A DNA stretch of 64,000 nucleotides from Streptomyces kurssanovii. Its GTDB lineage: Bacteria; Actinomycetota; Actinomycetes; Streptomycetales; Streptomycetaceae. Positions 1 through 6,976 of this stretch are shown here, piece after piece. The notes beneath the pieces are model-generated. The model saw only the letters and a program-made list of their open reading frames with translations, did no database searches and was not told the origin of the DNA. Within the stretch, counting starts at the first letter, position 1, and every line of letters begins with the position of its first letter. Where the stretch lies: contig NZ_BMTN01000022.1 of assembly GCF_014649695.1 (NCBI RefSeq), positions 80,734 through 144,733 on the forward strand, given 5' to 3'. A program made the position numbers and the translations under genes.

Positions 1-317
1 CGATCCGAGGTGGCGGCGGCACTGCCCGAGGCGGGCGCCGTGTCCGGCACGGGGGCCGGTTCCGGCACAGGAGGGGCTTCCGGCACGGGGGCCCGTTCCG
101 GCACAGGAGCGGCTTCCGGCAGGGGCTCGCGCTTCGACACCCAGTCGGTGCCGTCCCGGTCGGAGACGGTGCCGCCCGAGACGCGCGCCGGTTCCGGCAC
201 AGGAGCGGCTTCCGGCTCGGGGCCGGGCTGACACCCGGACGCTGCCTCACGCCCCGGCACGGGCGCGGAGCGCGACCCGTGGGCGGCCCGGCCTCCGTTC
301 GTGGGTCCGGTCGTCAT
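1..317 (-). CDS. Pro-rich protein, truncated by the window edge, in the putative RiPP operon
   Basis: The ATG at 317-315 overlaps the TGA of the upstream E1-like gene (316-314) as ATGA, so translation is probably coupled. The visible N-terminal 105 residues are low complexity: a start MTTGPTNGGR, then many Val-Pro-Glu/Ala-Pro units (for example PEAAPVPE) around one less repetitive stretch, VSGGTVSDRDGTDWVSKRE. No catalytic domain is visible before the sequence runs off the left edge. From its position it could be another RiPP maturation enzyme (YcaO, SagB-type oxidase) with a disordered N-terminal linker, but that is inference. The plus-strand reading of the same stretch, rich in SGTG, is its antisense shadow. 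Confidence 0.6.
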   Translation of the reverse strand, partial: MTTGPTNGGRAAHGSRSAPVPGREAASGCQPGPEPEAAPVPEPARVSGGTVSDRDGTDWVSKREPLPEAAPVPERAPVPEAPPVPEPAPVPDTAPASGSAAATSD

Positions 318-1186
318 CGCGTCAGCGGTGCGACGGCGGGGACCGGCAGCACGGTGTGCTCGTCGACCGTGAGGTCGCGCAGGTCGACGCGGCGCAGCCG
401 GCGCGAGCCGCCCCGGCCCGACGCCCACGCGATGAGGTCGGCGGTCAGCAGGCAGGCCGTGAGGGCGGCGGAGGCCGCCGTGTGCGCCGGACCGGTGTCG
501 TGGGTGCACGATTCGGCCCAGTAGGCGGCGAGTTCACGGTGGGCGGGCGTCGCGGCGAGCCGTCGGAGCCGTACGTCGGCCGAGGTGACGTCCCCCGGAG
601 CGGCCGCGAGCGGTTCGAGCCACGCCGTCGCGCCTTCGCGATGGCAGCGCAGCCAGCCGACCCCGCGGACCGGCAGCCGGTCCGCCTCGTCCCACAGACC
701 GTGCGGCACGGGCGAGTCGAGGCACCAGACGACAGCGTCGGGTGACGGCTCGTCGGCCAGGTCCGTGAGCCGCGTCGCGTGGCGCACTTCGCCGGCCTCT
801 GCCCGTACGAACCGGGTCAGCGGCTCGGTCAGCACGTCGTCGCCGAGGACGACGAGGGTGCGTCCGGCGAGCGGCCCGCGGGTGCCGGCCTGCTCGCGGA
901 CGAGGAAGCCGGCGTCGTCGAACGCGGCGACCAGGCATTTGAGTTCACTCCCGTCGGCATCGGGGGCCGAGGGGCCGGGTGCCGTCGCGGCCGGGCCGTG
1001 GTCCGGTCGGTCTGCCCCGGTGAGCCCCGGGCGGCCGTGACCGCCGGTCAGGTGTGCGACGACGGCGTCCGGTGCCACCGCGCCGGTGTCGATGCGGAGG
1101 AACTCGCCGTCGGGCGTCCGGACGGCGAGGCCCTGGCCGGGGACGGTGACGAGGGCGACGCCGGGGGCGAGTCGCGCGGTGGCCAC
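314..1186 (-). CDS. E1/ThiF-like RiPP leader-peptide-binding protein
   Basis: A 290-residue protein. I chose the GTG start at 1186 because CAGGAG lies about six bases upstream; the open frame continues to 1468 only through the peptide gene in a wrong frame. The first ~50 residues (ARLAPGVALVTVPGQGLAVR, then EFLRID) resemble the small winged-helix leader-recognition fold of cyclodehydratase partners. The middle has a Rossmann-like strand-turn (RTLVVLGDDVLTEPLTRFV) as in the E1-like 'TOMM precursor leader peptide-binding' family. I see no ATP-binding Gly-rich loop or CxxC zinc pair, consistent with a scaffold rather than an active E1 enzyme. It lies 77 bp after the 45-residue peptide gene, with a strong hairpin between, and its stop overlaps the next gene. 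The family assignment is from pattern only. Confidence 0.6.
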   Translation of the reverse strand: MATARLAPGVALVTVPGQGLAVRTPDGEFLRIDTGAVAPDAVVAHLTGGHGRPGLTGADRPDHGPAATAPGPSAPDADGSELKCLVAAFDDAGFLVREQAGTRGPLAGRTLVVLGDDVLTEPLTRFVRAEAGEVRHATRLTDLADEPSPDAVVWCLDSPVPHGLWDEADRLPVRGVGWLRCHREGATAWLEPLAAAPGDVTSADVRLRRLAATPAHRELAAYWAESCTHDTGPAHTAASAALTACLLTADLIAWASGRGGSRRLRRVDLRDLTVDEHTVLPVPAVAPLTR

Positions 1187-1217
1187 GGGTTCTCCTGGGG
1201 TGAGAGTCGGATGCGGG

Positions 1218-1254
1218 TCGGGCCCGCCCGGAACGGTGTTCCGGGCGGGCCCGA
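1218..1254 (-). terminator. Strong intra-operon hairpin after the precursor peptide gene
   Basis: A perfect 17-bp inverted repeat (1218-1234 with 1238-1254, loop of 3) lies between the stop of the 45-residue peptide gene and the ribosome-binding site of the E1-like gene. There is no T-tract. RiPP operons often carry a leaky terminator or processing hairpin here so that precursor mRNA outnumbers enzyme mRNA; that role is inferred. Confidence 0.7.
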
Positions 1255-1263
1255 GGGGCGGGA

Positions 1264-1401
1264 CTACTTGTCGCCGTCGGTCTCGACGGCGGCGGCGCTG
1301 TCCTCGAAGGGGTTCTCGACGAGGGCGTTGGAGTGGGTGGCGGACAGGTGGGCGAGCTGGCCCTGCTCGGCGATCGGGCTGAAGACCTTGTGCTGCTCCA
1401 T
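1264..1401 (-). CDS. Putative RiPP precursor peptide, 45 aa
   Basis: An ATG-initiated 45-codon gene with GGAGAG six bases upstream and a TAG stop. The peptide starts MEQHKVFSPIAEQGQLAHL, continues through a Ser/Thr/His/Asn-rich middle (SATHSNALVENPFEDS) and ends in an acidic Ala/Val/Asp tail. It has no Cys and no signal peptide, so it is not a lanthipeptide or secreted protein. Its place directly before a hairpin and an E1-like leader-binding protein, and after a metal ABC importer and a Fur/Zur-type box, suggests a ribosomally made, modified peptide. Candidate modified residues are Ser, Thr, Asn and His of the middle segment; which part is the core cannot be told from sequence. Confidence 0.6.
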   Translation of the reverse strand: MEQHKVFSPIAEQGQLAHLSATHSNALVENPFEDSAAAVETDGDK

Positions 1402-1471
1402 GAGTTGCTCTCCATTCGTCGGTTCCTGGCTGCGCCGCCCGGGACTTGCGGCGGCGACACCCAGACACTAA

Positions 1472-1486
1472 TGAATATGATTTTCA
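1472..1486. promoter_or_regulatory. Zur/Fur-type operator before the precursor peptide
   Basis: TGAATATGATTTTCA is a near-perfect inverted repeat, differing at one position from the Streptomyces Zur pattern TGAAAATGATTTTCA. It overlaps the stop codon of the ABC ATPase gene and lies about 70 bp upstream of the peptide ATG, as expected for a separate metal-responsive promoter. Fur-family regulators bind similar AT-rich palindromes, so zinc versus iron cannot be decided here. Confidence 0.6.
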
Positions 1487-2344
1487 TTTCGCAAGGGGTC
1501 CGCCGAGGGGAAGGGGGTGATCCGGGTAACACACGGGCCAGCCGCCCTCCGGGTCACGCCCCACGCGCCCTGCCACGCCCAGGACTTCGGCGAGCAGACG
1601 TGGAGTGACGACCTCGGCGGGCGGACCGTCGGCGGCCACGGCGCCCGCCCGCAGGGCCACGATCCGCTCGGCGAATCTCGCCGCGTGCCCGAGGTCGTGC
1701 AGCACCATCACGACGGTCAGTCCGCGCTCCTCCCGGAGCCGGACGACCGTCTGCATGACCTCGAGCTGGTGGCGCAGATCGAGATAGGTCGTGGGTTCGT
1801 CGAGGAGCAGCACACGGGTGTCCTGCGCGAGGGCCATCGCGAGCCGTACGCGCTGCCGCTCGCCGCCCGACAGGGAATCGACGGGCCGGTCCGCCCACTC
1901 GCCGACTCCCACGTCGGCCATGGCCCGTGCGCAGACGGCGTCGTCACCGTCCCTGAGCATCCCCAGCGGGCCCCGGTCCGCGTAGCGGCCCTGTCTGACG
2001 AGTTGACGTACCGTCATGCCCGGCACCGCAGGGGCCGACTGGTGCAGCAGGGCGACCCGGCGCGCCGTGTTCCTGCGCGACAGCCGGGCGAGGTCGTCGC
2101 CGCCGAGCCGCACCCGGCCGGCCGCGGGTGTGAGCAGCCCGGCGCACAGGCGCAACAGGGTGCTCTTGCCGCAGCCGTTGAGGCCGACCAGGGCGACGCT
2201 CTCGCCGGTCCCGATGTCGAGATCGACCCCGCTCAGCACCTCCCGCCGGCCGTACCCGAAGCGCACGCCCTCGATGTGCAGCGTCCCTTGCCGCTCCGCA
2301 TGCCGTGGTCCGGCGTCGGCGTCCTGGCGGGTGGCCATGGTCAT
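1484..2344 (-). CDS. ABC transporter ATP-binding protein, metal/siderophore uptake (FecE/FhuC type)
   Basis: Cytoplasmic ATPase of the importer, 286 residues, the usual FecE length. Walker A is GLNGCGKST, the ABC signature is LSGGERQR and Walker B is VLLLDEPTTYLDL, followed by the switch His in VMVLHDLGHAARF. The ATG at 2344 has GGAGG six bases upstream. It is the last transporter gene, separated from the second permease by 170 bp holding a three-unit repeat, whereas the other three transporter genes overlap. Its stop codon is inside the Fur/Zur-type box that precedes the precursor peptide gene. Substrate is presumably a metal chelate; the metal is not known. Confidence 0.9.
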   Translation of the reverse strand: MTMATRQDADAGPRHAERQGTLHIEGVRFGYGRREVLSGVDLDIGTGESVALVGLNGCGKSTLLRLCAGLLTPAAGRVRLGGDDLARLSRRNTARRVALLHQSAPAVPGMTVRQLVRQGRYADRGPLGMLRDGDDAVCARAMADVGVGEWADRPVDSLSGGERQRVRLAMALAQDTRVLLLDEPTTYLDLRHQLEVMQTVVRLREERGLTVVMVLHDLGHAARFAERIVALRAGAVAADGPPAEVVTPRLLAEVLGVAGRVGRDPEGGWPVCYPDHPLPLGGPLAK

Positions 2345-2381
2345 GGGTGTCCTCCGTGAAGGGGCGGCCCTGGCCGCCGGA

Positions 2382-2466
2382 TTCCTGCCGCCGCACCGCA
2401 TACGCGGACCGCCGGGCTCCTGCCGCCGCACCGCCCGTGGTGCGGCAGGTTCTTGCCGCCGCATCC
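2382..2466. repeat. Three-copy tandem repeat between permease and ATPase genes
   Basis: The 17-base unit TTCCTGCCGCCGCACCG occurs at 2382-2398, 2417-2433 and 2450-2466 with small differences, spaced 35 and 33 bp apart, within the only non-overlapping junction of the transporter genes. The units could form alternative RNA structures; no function is known. Confidence 0.6.
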
Positions 2467-2514
2467 CATGCGTGGTGCGGCGGACGGGGCGGCCGGGCGG
2501 CGAGCGGTGCGACG

Positions 2515-3546
2515 TCACTCGGGGCCCGCTCCGCGCCTGGCGACCGCCAGCAGCAGGGCGGCCCCGAGGCATGTCGTCAGCGCGCCCGTCGGTACGGACA
2601 GCCGGTCCATGTCCAGCGCCCCGGCCAGCGCGCGCGACAGCCATTGGGCGCCCGCGTCGGCTCCGGTCACGACCGCCGCGCCCAGCAGCGCCGCGCCGGG
2701 CAGGGCACGGCGCAGGTCCGCGCCGAAGACGGCGAACGCCAGGTGAGGGACGAGGAGTCCGACGAAGCCGAGCGCGCCGACGGCGGAGACCGCGCCCGCC
2801 GTGAGCGCGACGGCGCATCCGAGTGCCGCCGCGCGGGCCCGGCCGGTGCCCAGGCCCGCCGCGGCGGCCTGTTCGTCGCCGCAGCGCAGCAGGGTCAGCG
2901 GCCCGGCCATGATCCAGGCGGCGATCGCCCACGCCGACGCCCACGGCCACAGCAGGACCCAGTGCTCCCACACACGGCCCTCGGTGGAGCCCACCAGCCA
3001 CTGGACGACGCTGCCGAGTTCTCCGGGTGCGACGAGCAGGACCATCGCCGTGAGCCCGCTGAGGACCGCGGAGACGAGGACTCCGTGGACGGCCGTCCGC
3101 GCCGGGTCCGACTTCTCCCGGCCGGTCAGCAGCCACAGCAGCCCGGCGCCCGCGAATCCGCCGATGCAGGCCGCGACCACCACGGCCGCGGGTGAGCGCC
3201 ACCCCGCCAGCCCGAGGCCCGTCGCGGTCACCGCGCCGAGCACCGCGCCGGGGGTGACGCCGGTGACCTCCGGGCCGGCGAGCGGGTTGCGCAGGGCGGA
3301 CTGCAGGACCATGCCCGCGAGTCCGAGGCTGGCGCCCGCGGCCAGCGCGACGAGGGTCCTGGGCAGCCGGAGCCGGAGCACGATGTGACGTGCCGCCGGG
3401 TCGCCGTCACCGCCGAACACCTGCCACACGTCCCTGGCGTCCAGCGACCGCCCGGCCACCAGGTCGGCGCAGCCGACGGTGAGGACGAGCAGCGCGGCGA
3501 GGACGAGCGGCCACCGCCGTGCGGTGACGGGTGCGAGAGCGCTCAT
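2515..3546 (-). CDS. ABC transporter permease, FecCD family (second permease)
   Basis: Inner-membrane subunit of the metal-chelate importer, 343 residues with many hydrophobic segments. Family landmarks are LRLRLPRTLVALAAGASLGL near residue 60, the following ALRNPLAGPEVTGVTPGA, and VGALGFVGLLVPHL near residue 270, the loop that contacts the ATPase. The ATG at 3546 overlaps the TGA of the upstream permease (ATGA). It forms a heterodimer with that permease by analogy with FecC/FecD. There is also a less usual conserved-looking Cys-containing loop, LLRCGDEQAAAAGLG. Confidence 0.9.
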   Translation of the reverse strand: MSALAPVTARRWPLVLAALLVLTVGCADLVAGRSLDARDVWQVFGGDGDPAARHIVLRLRLPRTLVALAAGASLGLAGMVLQSALRNPLAGPEVTGVTPGAVLGAVTATGLGLAGWRSPAAVVVAACIGGFAGAGLLWLLTGREKSDPARTAVHGVLVSAVLSGLTAMVLLVAPGELGSVVQWLVGSTEGRVWEHWVLLWPWASAWAIAAWIMAGPLTLLRCGDEQAAAAGLGTGRARAAALGCAVALTAGAVSAVGALGFVGLLVPHLAFAVFGADLRRALPGAALLGAAVVTGADAGAQWLSRALAGALDMDRLSVPTGALTTCLGAALLLAVARRGAGPE

Positions 3547-4514
3547 GCCACCGCCGCCCTTCTCCTCATGAGGGCGACCCCGGCGGGCACGCCGAGGAGC
3601 GCCGTCCAGGCGCCGACGGGTGTCTCGACGGGTGCCAGCGCGAGCCGGGCGGGGAGGTCCGCACAGGCGACGACCAGGGCGCCGCACACCGCCGACCAGG
3701 GCAGCCATCGCACCGCGTCGCCCCGGGGGTCGAGCCGCCTGGCCAGGTGGGGTGCGAGGAAGCCCACCCAGGCGACCGGTCCGCAGACGGCGACGACCGG
3801 CGCGATCAGCACGACGGCGATGGCGAGGGCGGCGAATCTGGCCCGTCGCACCCGTACGCCGAGTGCCAGGGCGTCGTCGTCGCCGAGCCGCAGCACGGAC
3901 AGCACCGGCGCGCACAGCACGAGCGCGGGCACGGCGGCCGCGAGCCACGGCCAGAGTCCGGTCACGTCCTGCCAGGTCCGCGCGGACAGACTGCCCAGCA
4001 GATAGCGGTAGATGAGCTGGAGGTCGAGCTGGTCGGCCAGCACCATCAGGACGAGCAGCGCCGCCTGCAGCGCCGCGGCGACCGCGGCGCCGGTGAGCAG
4101 GACGGCCGAGGGACTGCGCCCGAGACCGGCGGCGAGCAGGGTGAGTACGCCTCCGACCGCGGCGCCGCCGACGGCGAGCAGCGGCTGTACGGCCAGGGGC
4201 ACCGAGAGGGCGAGGACGAGGGGAGCGGCGACGCCGAGCGCCGCGCCGGAGGAGACGCCGAGCATCTCCGGCACGGCGAGCGGGTTGCGCAGCGCCTCCT
4301 GGAGGACCAGGCCGGCGGCGCCCAGGCAGGCCCCGGCGACGAGCGCCAGGACGAGCCGGGGCACCCGCAGTTCGGTGACGACGAGGCCGGCGAGCCCGTC
4401 GCCGCCTAGGGCGGCGGCCAGTTCGAGCGGCGGTACGTACGGCGTGCCGAGGGACAGCGCGCACAGCACCGACGCCGTCAGCAGTCCGCCGGCGGCGGCG
4501 ATCCGGCGCTTCAC
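3543..4514 (-). CDS. ABC transporter permease, FecCD family (first permease)
   Basis: A 323-residue polytopic protein starting at a GTG (4514) that overlaps the stop of the substrate-binding protein gene. Family landmarks are LRVPRLVLALVAGACLGAAG, EALRNPLAVPEMLGVSSGAA and the ATPase-contact region VCGPVAWVGFLAPHLARRL. It should pair with the next gene product to form the translocation channel. The long open frame that extends upstream of 4514 is only the shadow of the binding-protein gene. Confidence 0.9.
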   Translation of the reverse strand: MKRRIAAAGGLLTASVLCALSLGTPYVPPLELAAALGGDGLAGLVVTELRVPRLVLALVAGACLGAAGLVLQEALRNPLAVPEMLGVSSGAALGVAAPLVLALSVPLAVQPLLAVGGAAVGGVLTLLAAGLGRSPSAVLLTGAAVAAALQAALLVLMVLADQLDLQLIYRYLLGSLSARTWQDVTGLWPWLAAAVPALVLCAPVLSVLRLGDDDALALGVRVRRARFAALAIAVVLIAPVVAVCGPVAWVGFLAPHLARRLDPRGDAVRWLPWSAVCGALVVACADLPARLALAPVETPVGAWTALLGVPAGVALMRRRAAVA

Positions 4515-5491
4515 CGCAGCTTGGCCGTGGCCTCGTCGAGGACGATGCTCAGGGACCGGGTGCCGCGCCCCTTGGCCCACACCTCGGGGTCGACCTCGTA
4601 CACCTTGCCGTTCTTGACGGCGGGGATCTGCGACCAGAGCGGGTTCTTGGCGAGCCGGTCGGACAGTTTGTCCTCGGAGGGGCCGCCGAAGGAGAGCGTC
4701 TCGACGAAGAGGACGTCGACATCGCGCGCCAGGATCTCCTCCATGCTGTAGGAGCCTTCGATGCCACGGCTCTTCCACGGGTAGTGGGAGATGCCGGGGA
4801 ACAGTCCGGCGGCGACGTCGGTGCCGGGGGTGGCGACGCCGAAGTTCTCGTCGCTCCCGAAGATGATCAGGGCGGTCCTGTCGCTCTTCGCGGTCCGGGC
4901 ATCCGCGAGTTTCTGCCGGAAGGCGAGCTCGGCCTTCTCGCCCTGCTCCGTACGCCCTGTCAGGGCGGCCAGGTCGCGCAGGTATCCGACGCTGTCCTCC
5001 CACTTGCGGGGCTGCACGGGCCAGAAGACGGTGGCGCCCTGGAGCGCGGGGGCGAGTTTGCCGTGGGTGTCCTCGAGTCCGATGACGAGATCCGGCTCGT
5101 GCGACAGGATCGCCTCCGCCTCGGGGCTGATGAATCCGCCGGGTACGACGGGGATCTCGGCGGCCTTCTTCTCGCCGAGGAACTCGTTCCGGGCGAGCAG
5201 CCGTGAGTTGGTGGCGACGGGCTGCATGCCGAGTTCGGCGAGCATGTCGTCGCAGAGGGCCACGAGGCAGACGACCCGCTCGGGCGGGGCGGATGTCGTG
5301 ACGGTGACGCCCGCGGCGTCGGTGATCTTCCGTGCCGGGGTGATGGGTTCGGCCCGTACGTCGACCGCCGGGCCGGCGCCGTCCGGCTTGTCACCGGCCT
5401 CGTCGACGGGTGCCCCGCAGCCGGCCAGCAGGGTTCCCAGGACAGCGGCGGCTGCCCATCGGCGGACGGTCATCATCGCTCTGCGCGGCAT
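4511..5491 (-). CDS. ABC transporter substrate-binding lipoprotein, metal-chelate type
   Basis: A 326-residue protein with a positively charged start, a hydrophobic segment and the lipobox LLAGC (Cys about residue 25), so it is anchored outside the membrane. The mature part has the helical-backbone fold signatures of the FecB/FepB family: PPERVVCLVALCDDMLAELG, EPDLVIGLE and LFVETLSFGG. It is the first gene of the importer, with two overlapping permease genes behind it. A Fur/Zur-type palindrome lies between it and the divergent beta-propeller gene. I recognise no residue set that fixes the ligand. Confidence 0.88.
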   Translation of the reverse strand: MPRRAMMTVRRWAAAAVLGTLLAGCGAPVDEAGDKPDGAGPAVDVRAEPITPARKITDAAGVTVTTSAPPERVVCLVALCDDMLAELGMQPVATNSRLLARNEFLGEKKAAEIPVVPGGFISPEAEAILSHEPDLVIGLEDTHGKLAPALQGATVFWPVQPRKWEDSVGYLRDLAALTGRTEQGEKAELAFRQKLADARTAKSDRTALIIFGSDENFGVATPGTDVAAGLFPGISHYPWKSRGIEGSYSMEEILARDVDVLFVETLSFGGPSEDKLSDRLAKNPLWSQIPAVKNGKVYEVDPEVWAKGRGTRSLSIVLDEATAKLR

Positions 5492-5545
5492 CGCATCTCT
5501 TTCGTCTCGGCTCGGCCGGGTGGGTGACCCGACATCATTTCTACA

Positions 5546-5560
5546 TGATAATCATTACCA
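5546..5560. promoter_or_regulatory. Zur/Fur-type operator in the divergent promoter region
   Basis: TGATAATCATTACCA, embedded in CATGATAATCATTACCAA, is an AT-rich dyad in otherwise GC-rich DNA and fits the TGAnAATCATTnnCA pattern of Fur/Zur boxes. It lies between the binding-protein gene and the beta-propeller gene and could control both directions. Confidence 0.6.
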
Positions 5561-5612
5561 ACAACACCGTCCGACCGCGGCCCTCCGCGACCGCCGACCC
5601 CCGGAGACCGCC

Positions 5613-6875
5613 GTGTCCACGAGCCCTGCCCCCGCCTCTCCGCGCCTGCTCGTCGCCGATCAAGTCGCGGGCGCGGTATACGTGCTGAACCTCCCGGACG
5701 GGCGGGAGACCGGCCGCCTCGAAGGGCGCCACCTCGCCGAGCATGCAGGCTTCCTCGCGCTGCCCGGCGGCCGCACCGCGTTCGTCGACGACCTCGCGGG
5801 CGAGCTCGTCGTCCTCGACCCGTACGGCCCGGACGCGGGCAGGCCGCTCACGGCGGCGACCGCGCCGGTGGCCGTCCCCGCCGAGCACCTCGCCGCCGAT
5901 CCGACCGGGCGGCTGCTCGCCGTCACCACCGGACTCGGCCGCAACTGGGAGGCGTGGAGCGACCTGCTGACAGCGGTGGACCTCGGCGCACCGGGCGGAC
6001 CGCGTTCGGTGCGGGTCCGCACCCGCGCGGGCGAGCCCGGCGTCACCGTCCTCGCCGGCACCGGCGAGGACGCGCTCGTCGTCCTGCGCCACCGCGAGCC
6101 GGGCTCGCTCACCGCCTACCGGCACGCCGACCTGATGAGCGCCGCACCGGCCTGCCCGCCCGCCGCACCCGCGGCCGAACTGCCGCTCGCCGACGACGGG
6201 CACGGCGACGCCCACGACCCCGTCTCCGGGCGGCTGTTCGCGGCCACCGGCTCCTGTGTCCGGCGCGCCTGGCGTGACGGCGCCGGCCTGGTGGCGGAGG
6301 AGCCGCTGCCGTGGGCCGGCGAAGGGCGCGGCTACTACCTGCGCCTCGATCCGGCGCGCCGGACGCTCTGGTCATGTGTACGGGGCGGACCCGCCGACCC
6401 GAGCCGCTGGCCGGAGTGGACCAACGACGCCTGGTGGCATTCGCTGGAGCACGACACCACCGGGCGCCTTCCGCTCGGCCCCGGGCTGGTCTTCCGGCTC
6501 GCCGTTTCCGCGCGCCGCGCCGCGTATGCCCGGGTGCACCCCGACGGCGACGAACTCGTCCTCGTCGCGACGGACTCGGACTCCCCCGCCGTCGCCGCCC
6601 GGCTGCCGCTGCCCGCGATGGACGGCGCGCCCCGGCCCGGCGGCACACCGTGGGACGGGGTGCAGCGCCGGGCGGTCGCGGCGTCACCCGGATCATCGCT
6701 CGTAGCCGTCACCCGTGGGGGTCATGGAGAGATCCACTTGATTGACGCCGACGCGGCCCCTGGCGCATCCCCCCTGGTGACGACCTTGAAGGTGCCCACA
6801 CCGCTCAACGACGGGGGCCATCTCGCCCTGATCTCCCCCGGCGACGGCGCCCATGGTGACCCGGTCGGCCGCTGA
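5613..6875 (+). CDS. Cytoplasmic beta-propeller protein divergent from the metal importer
   Basis: A 420-residue protein; the GTG at 5613 follows CGGAGA. Repeated strand patterns of about 45-50 residues (RLLVADQVAGAVYVLNLPDG, FVDDLAGELVVLDPYG, RLFAATGSCVRRA, RTLWSCVRGG, GEIHLIDADA) indicate a beta-propeller. No signal peptide is visible. A His/Asp-rich loop, ADDGHGDAHDPVSG, occurs mid-protein. It shares a short intergenic region with the importer and its Fur/Zur-type box. Propeller metallochaperones such as AztD accompany some zinc importers, but AztD is exported, so that relation is only a suggestion. It could also be a cluster-specific scaffold. Confidence 0.7.
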   Translation: MSTSPAPASPRLLVADQVAGAVYVLNLPDGRETGRLEGRHLAEHAGFLALPGGRTAFVDDLAGELVVLDPYGPDAGRPLTAATAPVAVPAEHLAADPTGRLLAVTTGLGRNWEAWSDLLTAVDLGAPGGPRSVRVRTRAGEPGVTVLAGTGEDALVVLRHREPGSLTAYRHADLMSAAPACPPAAPAAELPLADDGHGDAHDPVSGRLFAATGSCVRRAWRDGAGLVAEEPLPWAGEGRGYYLRLDPARRTLWSCVRGGPADPSRWPEWTNDAWWHSLEHDTTGRLPLGPGLVFRLAVSARRAAYARVHPDGDELVLVATDSDSPAVAARLPLPAMDGAPRPGGTPWDGVQRRAVAASPGSSLVAVTRGGHGEIHLIDADAAPGASPLVTTLKVPTPLNDGGHLALISPGDGAHGDPVGR

Positions 6876-6881
6876 AAGATT

Positions 6882-6895
6882 GTGAATTGATTCAC
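6882..6895. promoter_or_regulatory. Palindrome upstream of the TPR gene
   Basis: GTGAATTGATTCAC is a perfect 6-bp dyad with a 2-base centre, beginning 7 bp after the beta-propeller stop and about 80 bp before the TPR gene start. Its AT-richness and symmetry suggest an operator; the regulator is not identifiable. Confidence 0.4.
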
Positions 6896-6976
6896 CTGAA
6901 CCCTTGGCCAGGCGTGCGGATCCGTGCTGAGATGCCGTCTGACTCAACAGCTCGATGGCGTGCTCGGGGAGGGCAA

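Noticed and set aside
10-231. Short plus-strand frame of SGTG repeats
   Set aside because: Antisense of the Pro-Glu-Val-Pro repeats of the minus-strand gene that is coupled to the E1-like gene.
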